This document shows, piece after piece, positions 8,402 through 16,152 of a stretch of DNA of 64,000 nt. The translations under genes and the position numbers were made by a program. Under the pieces are notes generated by a model. The model worked only from the letters and a program-made list of their open reading frames with translations. It was not told where the DNA came from and ran no database searches. Within the stretch, counting starts at the first letter, position 1; every line of letters begins with the position of its first letter. Origin of the DNA: Amycolatopsis sp. EV170708-02-1 (lineage in GTDB: Bacteria; Actinomycetota; Actinomycetes; Mycobacteriales; Pseudonocardiaceae); the NCBI RefSeq assembly GCF_022479115.1, contig NZ_CP092497.1:1550001-1614000 (forward strand), in the 5' to 3' direction.

Positions 8402-8902
8402 ATGCCCGATGAGCTGACCACGACCCAGCGACGGTTTCGCGCGGCGATGGCGAACCTTTCGACGGCTGTCAACATCGTCACCACCGACGGCGTCAGCGGC
8501 CGCGCCGGCATCACGGTGAGCGCGGTCTGCTCGGTCACCGACTCGCCGCCGACCCTGCTGGTCTGCGTCAACCAGTCGAGCTACACGCACGACATCTTCC
8601 GCACCAACGGGCGGATGGCCATCAACGTCCTGGCGCCCCAGCACAAGGAACTCGCGCTGCAGTTCGCCGGTGCGACGGACGTGCCGATGCTCGACCGGTT
8701 CCGGTTCGAGGTCTGGGATCACGACAGGTTCCGCATCCCCGTCGTCCGCGACGCGGCCGCCGTCCTCATCGGCGGAGTCGGCGCCGAATTCACCCAGGGC
8801 ACGCACACGGTGCTCTTCGTCGAGGTCGAGGACGTCTTCGTCGACGAGGCCGCCGGGGGCCTCGCCTACTTCCGCCGCGAATTCCACCGGATCGCGCCAT
8901 GA
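8402..8902 (+). CDS. iacG: IacG-like flavin reductase
   Basis: A 166-residue protein of the HpaC/flavin-reductase-like family. Its landmarks are FRAAMANLSTAVNIVTTDG at residues 10-28, a VCVNQSS strand and INVLAPQHKELALQFAG. Such enzymes reduce free FMN or FAD with NAD(P)H and supply it to a partner monooxygenase, here presumably IacA. In proteobacterial clusters iacG follows iacF; here it lies on the opposite strand behind the sensor kinase. The ATG at 8402 gives the full family length; there is no ribosome-binding site, in keeping with a leaderless transcript. Confidence 0.87.
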   Translation: MPDELTTTQRRFRAAMANLSTAVNIVTTDGVSGRAGITVSAVCSVTDSPPTLLVCVNQSSYTHDIFRTNGRMAINVLAPQHKELALQFAGATDVPMLDRFRFEVWDHDRFRIPVVRDAAAVLIGGVGAEFTQGTHTVLFVEVEDVFVDEAAGGLAYFRREFHRIAP

Positions 8903-9159
8903 GCGAGCGCACCACGTTGATGTGTTACAACGACAACCACGGGTACGGCTGGCGCCATGTGGATCTGTTCGTCCACGACTCCGAGGGCCGTGAGCTGAAC
9001 TGGGTCCACTGGCAGGCCCCGGCCGACGGTCCCGACGCCGCCGACGAAGTGACGGCGCGCGTCGAACCCCGGCTGAGGCGTACGTCGGAATGGCGGCACG
9101 CGGTCAGCGCCGGCGGCGTGGACTATTGGGAAGCGGATGCCGCTTGGGAGGACGAGTGA
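8899..9159 (+). CDS. Unknown 86-residue protein between iacG and iacH
   Basis: I do not recognise this small acidic protein (MSERTTLMCYNDNHGYGWRH...). It is rich in Trp, Asp and Glu, has one Cys and no signal or membrane segment. Its ATG overlaps the iacG stop (ATGA) and its own stop overlaps the iacH start, so it is translationally coupled on both sides and is probably a real gene with a role in the pathway. It has no counterpart that I know of in proteobacterial iac clusters. Confidence 0.75.
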   Translation: MSERTTLMCYNDNHGYGWRHVDLFVHDSEGRELNWVHWQAPADGPDAADEVTARVEPRLRRTSEWRHAVSAGGVDYWEADAAWEDE

Positions 9160-10385
9160 ACCTCACGCGCCCGTGGTCGCTGCGGGAACTCGTCCGGGAC
9201 CTTCGGGAGGGGCGGACCACACCGGAGGACGCTCACCAGCGCGCGCTGGCGAGGATCGCCGAGACGGACGCGGAGCTGCACGCCTGGGTCGGACAGGCGG
9301 ACTTCCTTCCGGGCGCGGGTGTGCCACTCGGGGTCAAGGACATCATCGATCTGGCGGGTGTGCCCACCCGGTGCGGCTCCGCCCTGCGCGCGGAGGCCGC
9401 TCCGGCGACCTCGGACGCGGCGATCGTGACCGCGTGGCGCGCGGCCGGGGCGATGCCGATCGGGAAGACGGTCACCACCGAGTTCGCGTTCTTCGCCCCG
9501 GGCCCGACCCGGAATCCCGCCGCCCCCGGCCATACGCCGGGCGGCTCGTCGAGCGGGTCGGCCGCCGCCGTCGCGTCCGGGCAGGTTCCGCTCGCGCTCG
9601 GTTCGCAGACCGCCGGATCGGTCACCAGGCCGGCGTCCTACTGCGGGGTCGCGTCGCTCGTCATGAGTCACGGCCGGTACCCGGTCACCGGGGTGACGGG
9701 ATTGAGCCCCAGCCTGGACAGCCACGGCGTCTTCGCGGCCACGGTGGCCGACCTCACGATCGCGTGGCAGGCGCTGGCCGGCGAGACCGGTCCCGCGCGG
9801 GAACCGCGGATCCTGGTGTGGGCCGCCGACGCGCTCGACGTCGTCGAAGCACCGATGCGGAACGCCCTGGCGCAAGCGGCGAAGCGTCTGCAGGAAGCCG
9901 GGGCGACCGTCGAGCCGTTCCGCGACGAAGGGCTGATGGCCGAGCTCACGGCCGCGCATCCCGTGGTGATGGCCTACGAGGCAGCGCGGGAAAGGGCCGC
10001 CGAGCTCGCCGTGGCCGAGCGGTTGAGCGCTCCCTTGGCACAGCTGCTCCGGACCGGTGCCGCGACCTCGGCCGCCGAGTACGAAACCGCCCGCGCCACC
10101 ATCGACGGCGGCTCCGTCCGGTTGGCCGAGGTGTTCGACGCCTACGACGTCGTGCTCGGCCCGGCCGCGCCCGGCGCGGCGCCACGCGGGCTGGAGGCGA
10201 CCGGGAACCCGGTGCTGAGCCGGGGCTGGCAGGCGCTCGGGCTGCCCGTGGTCGCCCTGCCCGGGTTCACCGACGCGGAGGGGCTGCCGCTCGGTCTGCA
10301 ACTCGTCGGCCGTCACCGCGGGGAAACCGCACTGCTCGGGCACGCCCGCTGGGCGGAGCGGGTGCTCGCCGGGGTTTCATGGTAA
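9156..10385 (+). CDS. iacH: IacH-like amidase-signature hydrolase
   Basis: This 409-residue protein belongs to the amidase signature family with the Ser-cisSer-Lys triad. The lysine lies in VPLGVKDIIDLAG (about residue 57), and GGSSSGSAAAVASG and GSQTAGSVTRPASYCG hold the serines near residues 130-155. IacH homologues are part of iac clusters, but their substrate is uncertain; hydrolysis of amide conjugates of indole-3-acetate is a reasonable guess. The GTG at 9156 overlaps the previous stop and is preceded by GGGAGG. An in-frame upstream extension is arginine-rich shadow sequence and was rejected. Confidence 0.87.
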   Translation: MNLTRPWSLRELVRDLREGRTTPEDAHQRALARIAETDAELHAWVGQADFLPGAGVPLGVKDIIDLAGVPTRCGSALRAEAAPATSDAAIVTAWRAAGAMPIGKTVTTEFAFFAPGPTRNPAAPGHTPGGSSSGSAAAVASGQVPLALGSQTAGSVTRPASYCGVASLVMSHGRYPVTGVTGLSPSLDSHGVFAATVADLTIAWQALAGETGPAREPRILVWAADALDVVEAPMRNALAQAAKRLQEAGATVEPFRDEGLMAELTAAHPVVMAYEAARERAAELAVAERLSAPLAQLLRTGAATSAAEYETARATIDGGSVRLAEVFDAYDVVLGPAAPGAAPRGLEATGNPVLSRGWQALGLPVVALPGFTDAEGLPLGLQLVGRHRGETALLGHARWAERVLAGVSW

Positions 10386-10395
10386 GGAGCTCTCC

Positions 10396-11037
10396 ATGGT
10401 CACCACCGATTCCGCGTCCGGCGGCGAGACGTCGCCGGTGGTCTACATCGTCGACGACGACGAGGCCATCCGCCAATCCCTGGTGTTCCTGCTGGAGAGC
10501 GTCGGCATCCAGGCGCTCGTCTACCCGGACGGGCCGACGTTCCTGGAGGAGTTCGACCCCGACGAACCGAGCGTGCTGATCATCGACGTCCGGATGCCGG
10601 GGCTCAGCGGCTTGCAGCTGCAGGAGAAGCTGGTCGCCCGCGAGTTCCCGGCGCCGGTGATCTTCTGTTCCGCGCACGGCGACATCCCGATGTCGGTGCG
10701 GGCGCTCCGGCTGGGCGCCGTGGACTTCCTCGAAAAGCCGTACGAGCCGCAGCGGATGCTTGAGGTCGTCCAGGCGCAGCTGGTGGTCGCGGCGGAACGG
10801 TTCGCGGAGGCCGCGTGCCGCAAAGCGGTCACCGAGCGGATCGCGACACTGACCCCGCGCGAGCGGGAGGTGCTCCGGCTGGTGATCGACGGTCTGCCCA
10901 GCCAGCTGATCGCGCGGCGGTTGGGGACGAGCGTGAAGACCGTCGACGTGCACCGGGCCCGGATCAAGGCCAAGACCGAGTCGGACAGCCTCGGCACCCT
11001 GGTGCGCGATGTCCTCCAGCACCAGGTCACCGTCTAG
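10396..11037 (+). CDS. FixJ/NarL-type response regulator of the iac cluster
   Basis: A 213-residue regulator with a receiver domain (VYIVDDDEAIRQSL at residues 16-29, phospho-acceptor Asp64 in LIIDVRMPG, Lys in LEKPYEP) and a C-terminal LuxR-type helix-turn-helix (TPREREVLRLVIDG, then LGTSVKTVDVHRARI). AAGGAG precedes the ATG, 10 bp after iacH. It is the obvious partner of the kinase at 6844. Characterised P. putida iac clusters use a MarR-type repressor, so two-component control is a notable difference. It probably binds the GGGAAATCCT boxes near 6800, 8336 and 14588. Confidence 0.88.
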   Translation: MVTTDSASGGETSPVVYIVDDDEAIRQSLVFLLESVGIQALVYPDGPTFLEEFDPDEPSVLIIDVRMPGLSGLQLQEKLVAREFPAPVIFCSAHGDIPMSVRALRLGAVDFLEKPYEPQRMLEVVQAQLVVAAERFAEAACRKAVTERIATLTPREREVLRLVIDGLPSQLIARRLGTSVKTVDVHRARIKAKTESDSLGTLVRDVLQHQVTV

Positions 11038-11042
11038 CCGCC

Positions 11043-11088
11043 CTCGTGAGTGGTAAGGACGGTTCTAACCGTCCTTACCACTCACGAG
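11043..11088. terminator. 46-bp palindrome, GGACGGTT family, copy 1
   Basis: Two perfect 22-bp arms (GTGAGTGGTAAGGACGGTT is the inner part) are separated by CT. It lies 5 bp after the response-regulator stop. Near-identical copies are at 34445-34490 and 52351-52396. It probably ends transcription from both directions; no T-run follows. Confidence 0.6.
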
Positions 11089-11105
11089 CCTGCCTGGCGA
11101 TGTCC

Positions 11106-11151
11106 TGTGACTGACTGGACGACACGGGTGATCCGGCGGACGACACGCGTG
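11106..11151. repeat. 21-bp repeat array A, left part (split by IS element)
   Basis: Two complete 21-bp units (11106-11126, 11127-11147) of the form CGTGAYYGG plus GGACGACACG are followed by the first 4 bases (CGTG) of a third. The third unit continues after the insertion at 12419. With the IS and one CGTG copy removed, the array is seven blocks of exactly 21 bp: three forward units, one 21-bp spacer, three inverted units. Confidence 0.8.
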
Positions 11152-11184
11152 TGGAGTTGTCCCCGGATGGCGGACACGGGGTTT

Positions 11185-12066
11185 TCACGCGGTTTGGTGG
11201 TGGCTGTAGCTGGTTCGGGTTTCGTGGGGTGTTCGGTGGCCGACTGTCGAATGTAGACGGTCGTGGTTGTAGTAGTGGAGGTAGCGGTATAGGTCGTGTC
11301 GTGCCTGGTCACGGGTGCGCCAGATGGTGGTGCCGATCTCGGTTTTGAGGGTGGCGAAGAACGACTCGGCGACGGCGTTGTCGTAGCAGGATCCGGCCCG
11401 TCCGATCGAGGACCGGATCCTGTGCTCGGTGAGCGCGGCGCGGAATCGGCCGGAGGTGTACTGGACGCCGCGGTCGGAGTGGAACACCGCGTCGGGGCGG
11501 ATCAAGCCGCGTGCGGTGGCCAGGGCGATCGCGTCGCAGACCAGGTCTGTGCGCAGGTGATCGCCCATCGCGTGCCCGACGACCTCACGGTTGTGCAGAT
11601 CGATCACCGTGGCCAGGTAAAGCCAGCCCTGGAACGTGGGCAGATAGGTGATGTCCCCGACGAACCGCTGACCAGGGCGCTCGGCAGTGAAATCACGGCG
11701 GATCAGATCCTGGACCACCGCGACCGGCGACGGATCGGCCTTGGTGAGCGACCGGCGTTTGCGGCGGGTGCTCCCGACCAGGCCCTGCTCACGCATCAAC
11801 CGCTCCACCCGCTTGTGGTTCACCACCCGCCCGCGCCGGCGCAGCTCCGCGGTGATCCGGGGCCGCCCATAGGCACCCCGGTGCTGCGCGTGGATCGACG
11901 CGATCACCACCACCAGCTCCCGCTCCTGTTCCGCCGCGGCCTCACGGGCCGCCCCGGCCGCGGCCCACTCGTGGAAACCCTGCCGGCGCAGACCCAGGAC
12001 CTGACACAACCGCTTCACACCGAACTCGGCGCGATGCTCGGAGATGAACCGGTAGCGGTAGATCAT
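11185..12066 (-). CDS. IS3-family transposase OrfB (DDE integrase)
   Basis: This 293-residue frame holds an HTH_21-like N-terminus (HRGAYGRPRITAELRR) and an rve integrase core. The catalytic acidic residues appear in FVGDITYLPT (D), FHSDRGVQYTS (D) and YDNAVAESFFATLKTE (E). Its ATG overlaps the OrfA stop by 4 bp. In this family the active transposase is usually an OrfAB fusion made by -1 frameshifting; no A-rich slippery run is obvious in the short overlap, so ATGA coupling is the simpler reading. Confidence 0.92.
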   Translation of the reverse strand: MIYRYRFISEHRAEFGVKRLCQVLGLRRQGFHEWAAAGAAREAAAEQERELVVVIASIHAQHRGAYGRPRITAELRRRGRVVNHKRVERLMREQGLVGSTRRKRRSLTKADPSPVAVVQDLIRRDFTAERPGQRFVGDITYLPTFQGWLYLATVIDLHNREVVGHAMGDHLRTDLVCDAIALATARGLIRPDAVFHSDRGVQYTSGRFRAALTEHRIRSSIGRAGSCYDNAVAESFFATLKTEIGTTIWRTRDQARHDLYRYLHYYNHDRLHSTVGHRTPHETRTSYSHHQTA

Positions 12067-12350
12067 CGATCCATCTCTTTGGCAAAATAAGCGGCCGCTC
12101 GACGCAGGATCTCCTTCTCTTTCTGCAGCTCAGCGACCTGCTTCCGCAACCGCTGCACCTCATCGACGACCGCGCGATCCTCCACCGGCCCGACTTCCAC
12201 GGCCTGTTTGGCGGCATTCACCCACGACCGCAAGGTCTCGTGATTGACACCCAGCTCACGAGCGATCTGACGCAACGGGCGACCACTCGTGTTCACCAGC
12301 TCGATCGCGTCACGACGGAACTGCTCCGGATACTTCGACCTGCGAGACAC
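12063..12350 (-). CDS. IS3-family transposase OrfA (helix-turn-helix)
   Basis: A 95-residue protein with an N-terminal HTH_Tnp_1 domain (RRSKYPEQFRRDAIELV, then ARELGVNHETLRSWV) and a C-terminal leucine-zipper-like helix (VQRLRKQVAELQKEKEILRRA). It recognises the element's ends. The frame is open from start to stop, and its stop overlaps the OrfB start. Confidence 0.92.
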   Translation of the reverse strand: MSRRSKYPEQFRRDAIELVNTSGRPLRQIARELGVNHETLRSWVNAAKQAVEVGPVEDRAVVDEVQRLRKQVAELQKEKEILRRAAAYFAKEMDR

Positions 12351-12414
12351 CAGGACATCCTCCCTCCAGACCTGTGTCTGGAATCAAGGTGTCCGCTCCC
12401 AGGGGGCAACTCCA

Positions 12415-12519
12415 CGTGACTGGATGGACGACACGTCCGTGCCCGGGGCTCCGCCGCGCGTCGTCCTTCCCATCACGCGTGTCGTCCATCCCGACACGTG
12501 TGTCGTCCATCCAGTCACG
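12415..12519. repeat. 21-bp repeat array A, right part
   Basis: After the IS duplication the third forward unit is completed (12415-12435), a 21-bp G+C-rich spacer follows (12436-12456), then three inverted units at 12457-12477, 12478-12498 and 12499-12519 (CGTGTCGTCC at the start, TCACG or CACG at the end). Paired with the left part this would form a three-unit-long stem. Bases 12520-12575 hold nothing recognisable. Confidence 0.8.
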
Positions 12520-12575
12520 CCCGCCTGCTGCGATTGCTGGCGCCTATGGGGCGAACGTGACGATCGTCGAGGCCT

Positions 12576-13145
12576 TCACGGACCGGGCACGGGGTCCGGC
12601 GCCATCAGCACCGACGCCGCCGGGAAGTCCGACGCGAAACCCCCGGGCAAGGGGGCGATGAAGACGTTCTCGGTCCGCGTGCGGGTGATGAGCCAACGGC
12701 CGTCCTGGCGCCGGAAGGCGTTGTTGAGCCTGCTCGATCGCAGCAGACCGGTGCCGTCGGCGTACAGCCACGGCTGGACGTGGATCCATTGCCCGTCGGC
12801 CCGGTCGCCGTCGACGTGGATCTGCTCCGACGTCAGGTAGTGGGCGTTGAGGACCAGCGCCGGATCCCGCTTCTCACCCCAGAACCGTTCGAAATGCGCC
12901 CGGATCCCGTCCTTGCCGACCGCGCGGCCGAACTGCCCGTCGTAGTACTCGCCGACGCCCTCCCAGACGGCGTCCTCCGTGTACAGGTCGAGGATCAGCT
13001 CGATGCGGTGGTCGTCGCCGGTGACGCCGAACTCCGGGCACGGCGTGTCGCAGAGGAACATGTACCGGGCCTGGATCCGGCGGATCTCGGCCTCGGCCTC
13101 CAGCACCTCGACGCGGTGACGCAGTTCGGCGAGTTCGTCCTTCAT
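12576..13145 (-). CDS. iacI: IacI-like SnoaL-fold protein
   Basis: This 189-residue protein starts MKDELAELRHRVEVLEAEAE, a short coiled segment, then IRRIQARYMFLCD, typical of the SnoaL-like/NTF2-like family (polyketide cyclase or dehydratase fold). IacI of known iac clusters has this fold and no firmly settled reaction. The ATG overlaps the stop of the symporter gene (ATGA), so the two were co-transcribed. It lies beyond the IS element, 1.5 kb from the response regulator. The frame is intact; a longer upstream reading frame is shadow of the transporter gene. Confidence 0.8.
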   Translation of the reverse strand: MKDELAELRHRVEVLEAEAEIRRIQARYMFLCDTPCPEFGVTGDDHRIELILDLYTEDAVWEGVGEYYDGQFGRAVGKDGIRAHFERFWGEKRDPALVLNAHYLTSEQIHVDGDRADGQWIHVQPWLYADGTGLLRSSRLNNAFRRQDGRWLITRTRTENVFIAPLPGGFASDFPAASVLMAPDPVPGP

Positions 13146-14463
13146 CGGCGGCTCCTCACTGGTGCGGTTTCGGGAAGGGCGAGCAGGCAGACGACGGTCA
13201 GCGCCATCCCGCCCGCGAGGTAGTAGCCGACCGACGTCGAGGAGCCGGTCCATTCGATGAGCCGGTTCGCCATCGACGGCGCGAGGCCGCCGCCGAGCAC
13301 CGCGCCGAGCTGGTAGGCCAGGCCGGCGCCCGACTGCCGTTGTTCGGGCGTGAACAGCTCCGTCAGGTAGGTGATCAGCGGGCCGAACAGGAACCCGGTG
13401 AGGGCGAAACCGCCTGCGACGGCGAGCGCCCACGCGGTCAGCGTGCCGATCTCCGCGATCGGGAACAGCAGGAACATGTAGGCCAGTACCGCGACGGCCG
13501 CCGCGAGCATCACGGGTTTGCGGCCCAGCCGGTCGGAGAGCCGGGCGCCGAGCACGACCGTCACGGCGTGCAGCGCGAGGCCGGGCAAGGTACCCCACAG
13601 CACGTCCTGGATGTCCAGGCCGAGGCCCTTCGGCGCCGGACCGGCGGCGTAGGAGAGCATGAACCCGGCCAGGACGAACATGACGCCGTTGAGCCCGGTG
13701 TTGGCCCCCGCGGCGAGCAGCAGCCTGCCCCAGTTGTCGCGGATGACGTTCCAGATCGGCAGCTTGACGATCTTCTCGTCCAGTTTGCTGGCCGCGAGCT
13801 CGTGGAACACGGGCGATTCCTCGAGCGCCCGCCGCGCCCAGACACCGATGGCCAGGACGACCGCGCCGGCGATGAACGGGATCCGCCAGCCCCAGCTGGT
13901 GATCACCCCTTGCGGCAAGTAGAAGATCAGCACGAAGGCCAGGTTCGCCAGCAGCGCCCCCACCGGCGACCCCAAGGCGACGAACGCGCCGAACGCCGCC
14001 CGCCGCGACGGTGGCGCGTGCTCCACGGCGAGCACCGACGCGCCGCCCAGTTCCCCGCCCGGGAGAACCCGTGCACCAGGCGCAACAGGACGAGCAGCAA
14101 CGGCGCGGCCACACCCATCGTGGCGTAGCCGGGCAGTAGTCCCATCAGGACGGTGGCGGCGCCCATGAGATAGAAGGTGATGAGCATGGCGCGGCGGCGG
14201 CCGTAGCGGTCGCCCACCCAGCCCATCACGATCGCACCGAGCGGCGCGACGACGTAGCCGATCGTGTAGGTCGCCAGGCTCATGAACGAGGCGAACCAGG
14301 GATCGGTGTCGCCGGAGAAGAACACCTTGGGGAAGACCAGTGCGGAGGCGACCGTGTAGATCGAGAAGTCGAAGAACTCCAGCGACGTCCCGGCGCCCGC
14401 GCCGATCGCGAGCCTGCGGGTCTGGGTGGACGTGATCCTGGATGGAGCGGTGGATGCTGTCAT
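13142..14463 (-). pseudogene. Metabolite:H+ symporter (MHS/MFS) with a one-base frameshift
   Basis: Two frames together make one MHS-family transporter of about 440 residues (ShiA/ProP-like). The N-terminal half (14463 to about 14062) shows GAGTSLEFFDFSIYTVASAL and VGDRYGRRRAML, ending LLRLVHGFSR. The C-terminal half (about 14060 to 13142) continues ELGGASVLAVEHAPPSRRA with the remaining membrane segments. Restoring one G in the CGGGCGGGG run near 14058-14063 rejoins them. Either the gene is recently inactivated or the base is a sequencing error. The neighbours suggest it imported indole-3-acetate or a related acid. The ATG at 14463 is chosen; more upstream sequence is not conserved. Confidence 0.8.
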
Positions 14464-14529
14464 GCGCGCTCTTCCTTGAACGGTGACGGGCGGTCGACGT
14501 TGCACCCCTCCCGGCAACGTTCGTCCCAA

Positions 14530-14596
14530 GGTAGGAAGGTCCTGGTACCGCGCCTAGTGGAGGAACCCGTTCCCCGGCTGAAGGTTTTCCCTACCT
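14530..14596. promoter_or_regulatory. Divergent control region with two candidate iac boxes
   Basis: Between the symporter and the second amidase lie the palindrome GGTAGGAAGGTCCTGGTACC (14530-14549) and, read on the minus strand, CAGGTAGGGAAAACCTTC (14579-14596). Both resemble the GGTAGGGGAAATCCTTACC box at 6791. This suggests the same regulator controls these genes. Confidence 0.4.
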
Positions 14597-14622
14597 GTCC
14601 CCGACATCGAGGAGGTCCGCGC

Positions 14623-16041
14623 GTGAGCGCCGTCAACGATCTGTCCGCCACCACCCAGGCCGGGCTGCTGGCCTCCGGCGAGTTGTCGGCGCGGGAGCTG
14701 CTCGACGCCACCCTCGACCGGGTGGCGGAGCTGAACCCGGTGCTGAACGCCGTAGTCAGCATCGACGAGGAGAGCGCGCGGGCCGCCGCCGCGGCGGCCG
14801 ACGAAGCGCGGGCGGCCGGGCGGTCGCTCGGACCCCTGCACGGGCTTCCGCTCGCCGTGAAGGATCTCCACGCGACGGCCGGGATGCGCACCACGTTCGG
14901 CTCGCCCGCGTTCGCGGACAACGTGCCCGAGGTCGACGAGCTCGTCGTCGCCCGGATGCGGGCGGCGGGAGCGGTCGTCTTCGGCAAGACGAACGTTCCC
15001 GAGTTCGGCGCCGGCTCGCACACCTTCAACCCGGTCTTCGGCGTGACCCGCAACCCCTACGCGCCGGATCGGTCCGCGGGCGGTTCGAGCGGAGGCGCCG
15101 CCGCCGCGCTCGCGGCTGGGCTGACGTCGCTGGCCGACGGCAGCGACATGGGCGGATCGCTGCGGAATCCGGCCTCGTTCTGCAATGTCGTCGGCCACCG
15201 CCCGAGCCCCGGGCGAGTCCCGGCATGGCCGGCGAAAGACGCCTGGTTCACCCTCGGTGTCCAAGGCCCGATGGGGCGCACGGTCGCCGACACGGCCCTG
15301 CTGCTGTCCGTCCAGGCGGGCCCGGACGAGCGCGCGCCGCTGTCGTTGCCCGAATCCGGTGCCGTGTTCGCCGCCGGATTGCCGACCCGGCTGGACGGCC
15401 TCCGGATCGCGGTCTCACCCGATCTGGAGGGCCGGGTGCCGGTCGACGCCGAGGTCGCGGCGATCGTGGAAGCCCAGGTGGACGTCCTGCGCGACCTCGG
15501 TGCCGAAGTCGTCTCGGGCTGTCCCGACCTGACCGGCGCCGAGGAGGTCTTCCAGACTTTCCGCGCCCTGAACTACGCGCAGGGGGTCGGCGACCTCGTC
15601 GACGGCGAACCGGACAAGGTGAAGCAGGCCATCCACTGGAACGTCGCGAAAGGACGTGCGCTCACCGGCGCGGACGTCGCCACGGCCATCCGGCTGCGCA
15701 CCGAGCTCTTCCACCGTGTCCGCGCCTATTTCACCACCGTGGACGCCGTCGTTCTTCCCGCCAGCCAGGCACTTCCGTTCGACGCCGAACTGGAGTACCC
15801 GAAGACGGTGGGCGGGTCCGAAGTGGACGACTACCTGCACTGGATGCGGGCGGCCTACCTGATCTCGGCCACGGAATGCCCGGCGACCGCGGTCCCGGCG
15901 GGCTTCACCGGCGAAGGACTGCCGGTCGGGGTCCAGGTGGTCACGGCCCGTCACGCCGACCTGCGCGCGCTCGGAATCGCGCACGCGCTGGAGAAGGCGA
16001 CCGGGCACACCGCTCGCAGGCCGCCGGTCTCGTCGACGTGA
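14623..16041 (+). CDS. Amidase-signature hydrolase, second of the region
   Basis: This 472-residue amidase has the triad motifs in LPLAVKDLHATAG (Lys, about residue 79), GGSSGGAAAALAAG (about 154) and GSDMGGSLRNPASFCNVVG (about 173). The family hydrolyses amides, including indole-acetamide. Conversion of an indole-3-acetyl amide to indole-3-acetate upstream of the iac pathway is an attractive but unproven role. GGAGGT at 14611-14616 places the start at the GTG at 14623; the in-frame extension to 14476 crosses the promoter region and was rejected. It is divergent from the symporter. Confidence 0.87.
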   Translation: MSAVNDLSATTQAGLLASGELSARELLDATLDRVAELNPVLNAVVSIDEESARAAAAAADEARAAGRSLGPLHGLPLAVKDLHATAGMRTTFGSPAFADNVPEVDELVVARMRAAGAVVFGKTNVPEFGAGSHTFNPVFGVTRNPYAPDRSAGGSSGGAAAALAAGLTSLADGSDMGGSLRNPASFCNVVGHRPSPGRVPAWPAKDAWFTLGVQGPMGRTVADTALLLSVQAGPDERAPLSLPESGAVFAAGLPTRLDGLRIAVSPDLEGRVPVDAEVAAIVEAQVDVLRDLGAEVVSGCPDLTGAEEVFQTFRALNYAQGVGDLVDGEPDKVKQAIHWNVAKGRALTGADVATAIRLRTELFHRVRAYFTTVDAVVLPASQALPFDAELEYPKTVGGSEVDDYLHWMRAAYLISATECPATAVPAGFTGEGLPVGVQVVTARHADLRALGIAHALEKATGHTARRPPVSST

Positions 16042-16152
16042 CCGGCGTCATGGTGGTGCCAGCGCTACCACGAGTCTTCCCTCACGCGGGATCGATCCGA
16101 GCCCTCCCCGGCCGTAGGTTTCTCGAGAGAGAGCACCACCGGTTAAGGGGAA

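Larger units (their letters stand above)
11152..12414 (-). mobile_element. IS3-family insertion sequence, complete, 1263 bp
   Basis: Terminal inverted repeats of 26 bp (11152-11177 and 12389-12414, 21 of 26 matching, starting TGGAGTTG) bound two overlapping reading frames for OrfA and OrfB. A 4-bp direct repeat CGTG lies immediately outside both ends (11148-11151 and 12415-12418), a normal target duplication for this family. Ends, duplication and both frames look intact, so the copy may be recent. It is inserted inside a 21-bp repeat unit. It also separates the main iac genes from the iacI homologue. Confidence 0.93.

Noticed and set aside
12063..12066. Programmed -1 frameshift site in the IS3 element
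   Set aside because: No A-rich slippery heptamer is visible in the OrfA/OrfB overlap; simple ATGA coupling explains the arrangement, although fusion cannot be excluded.
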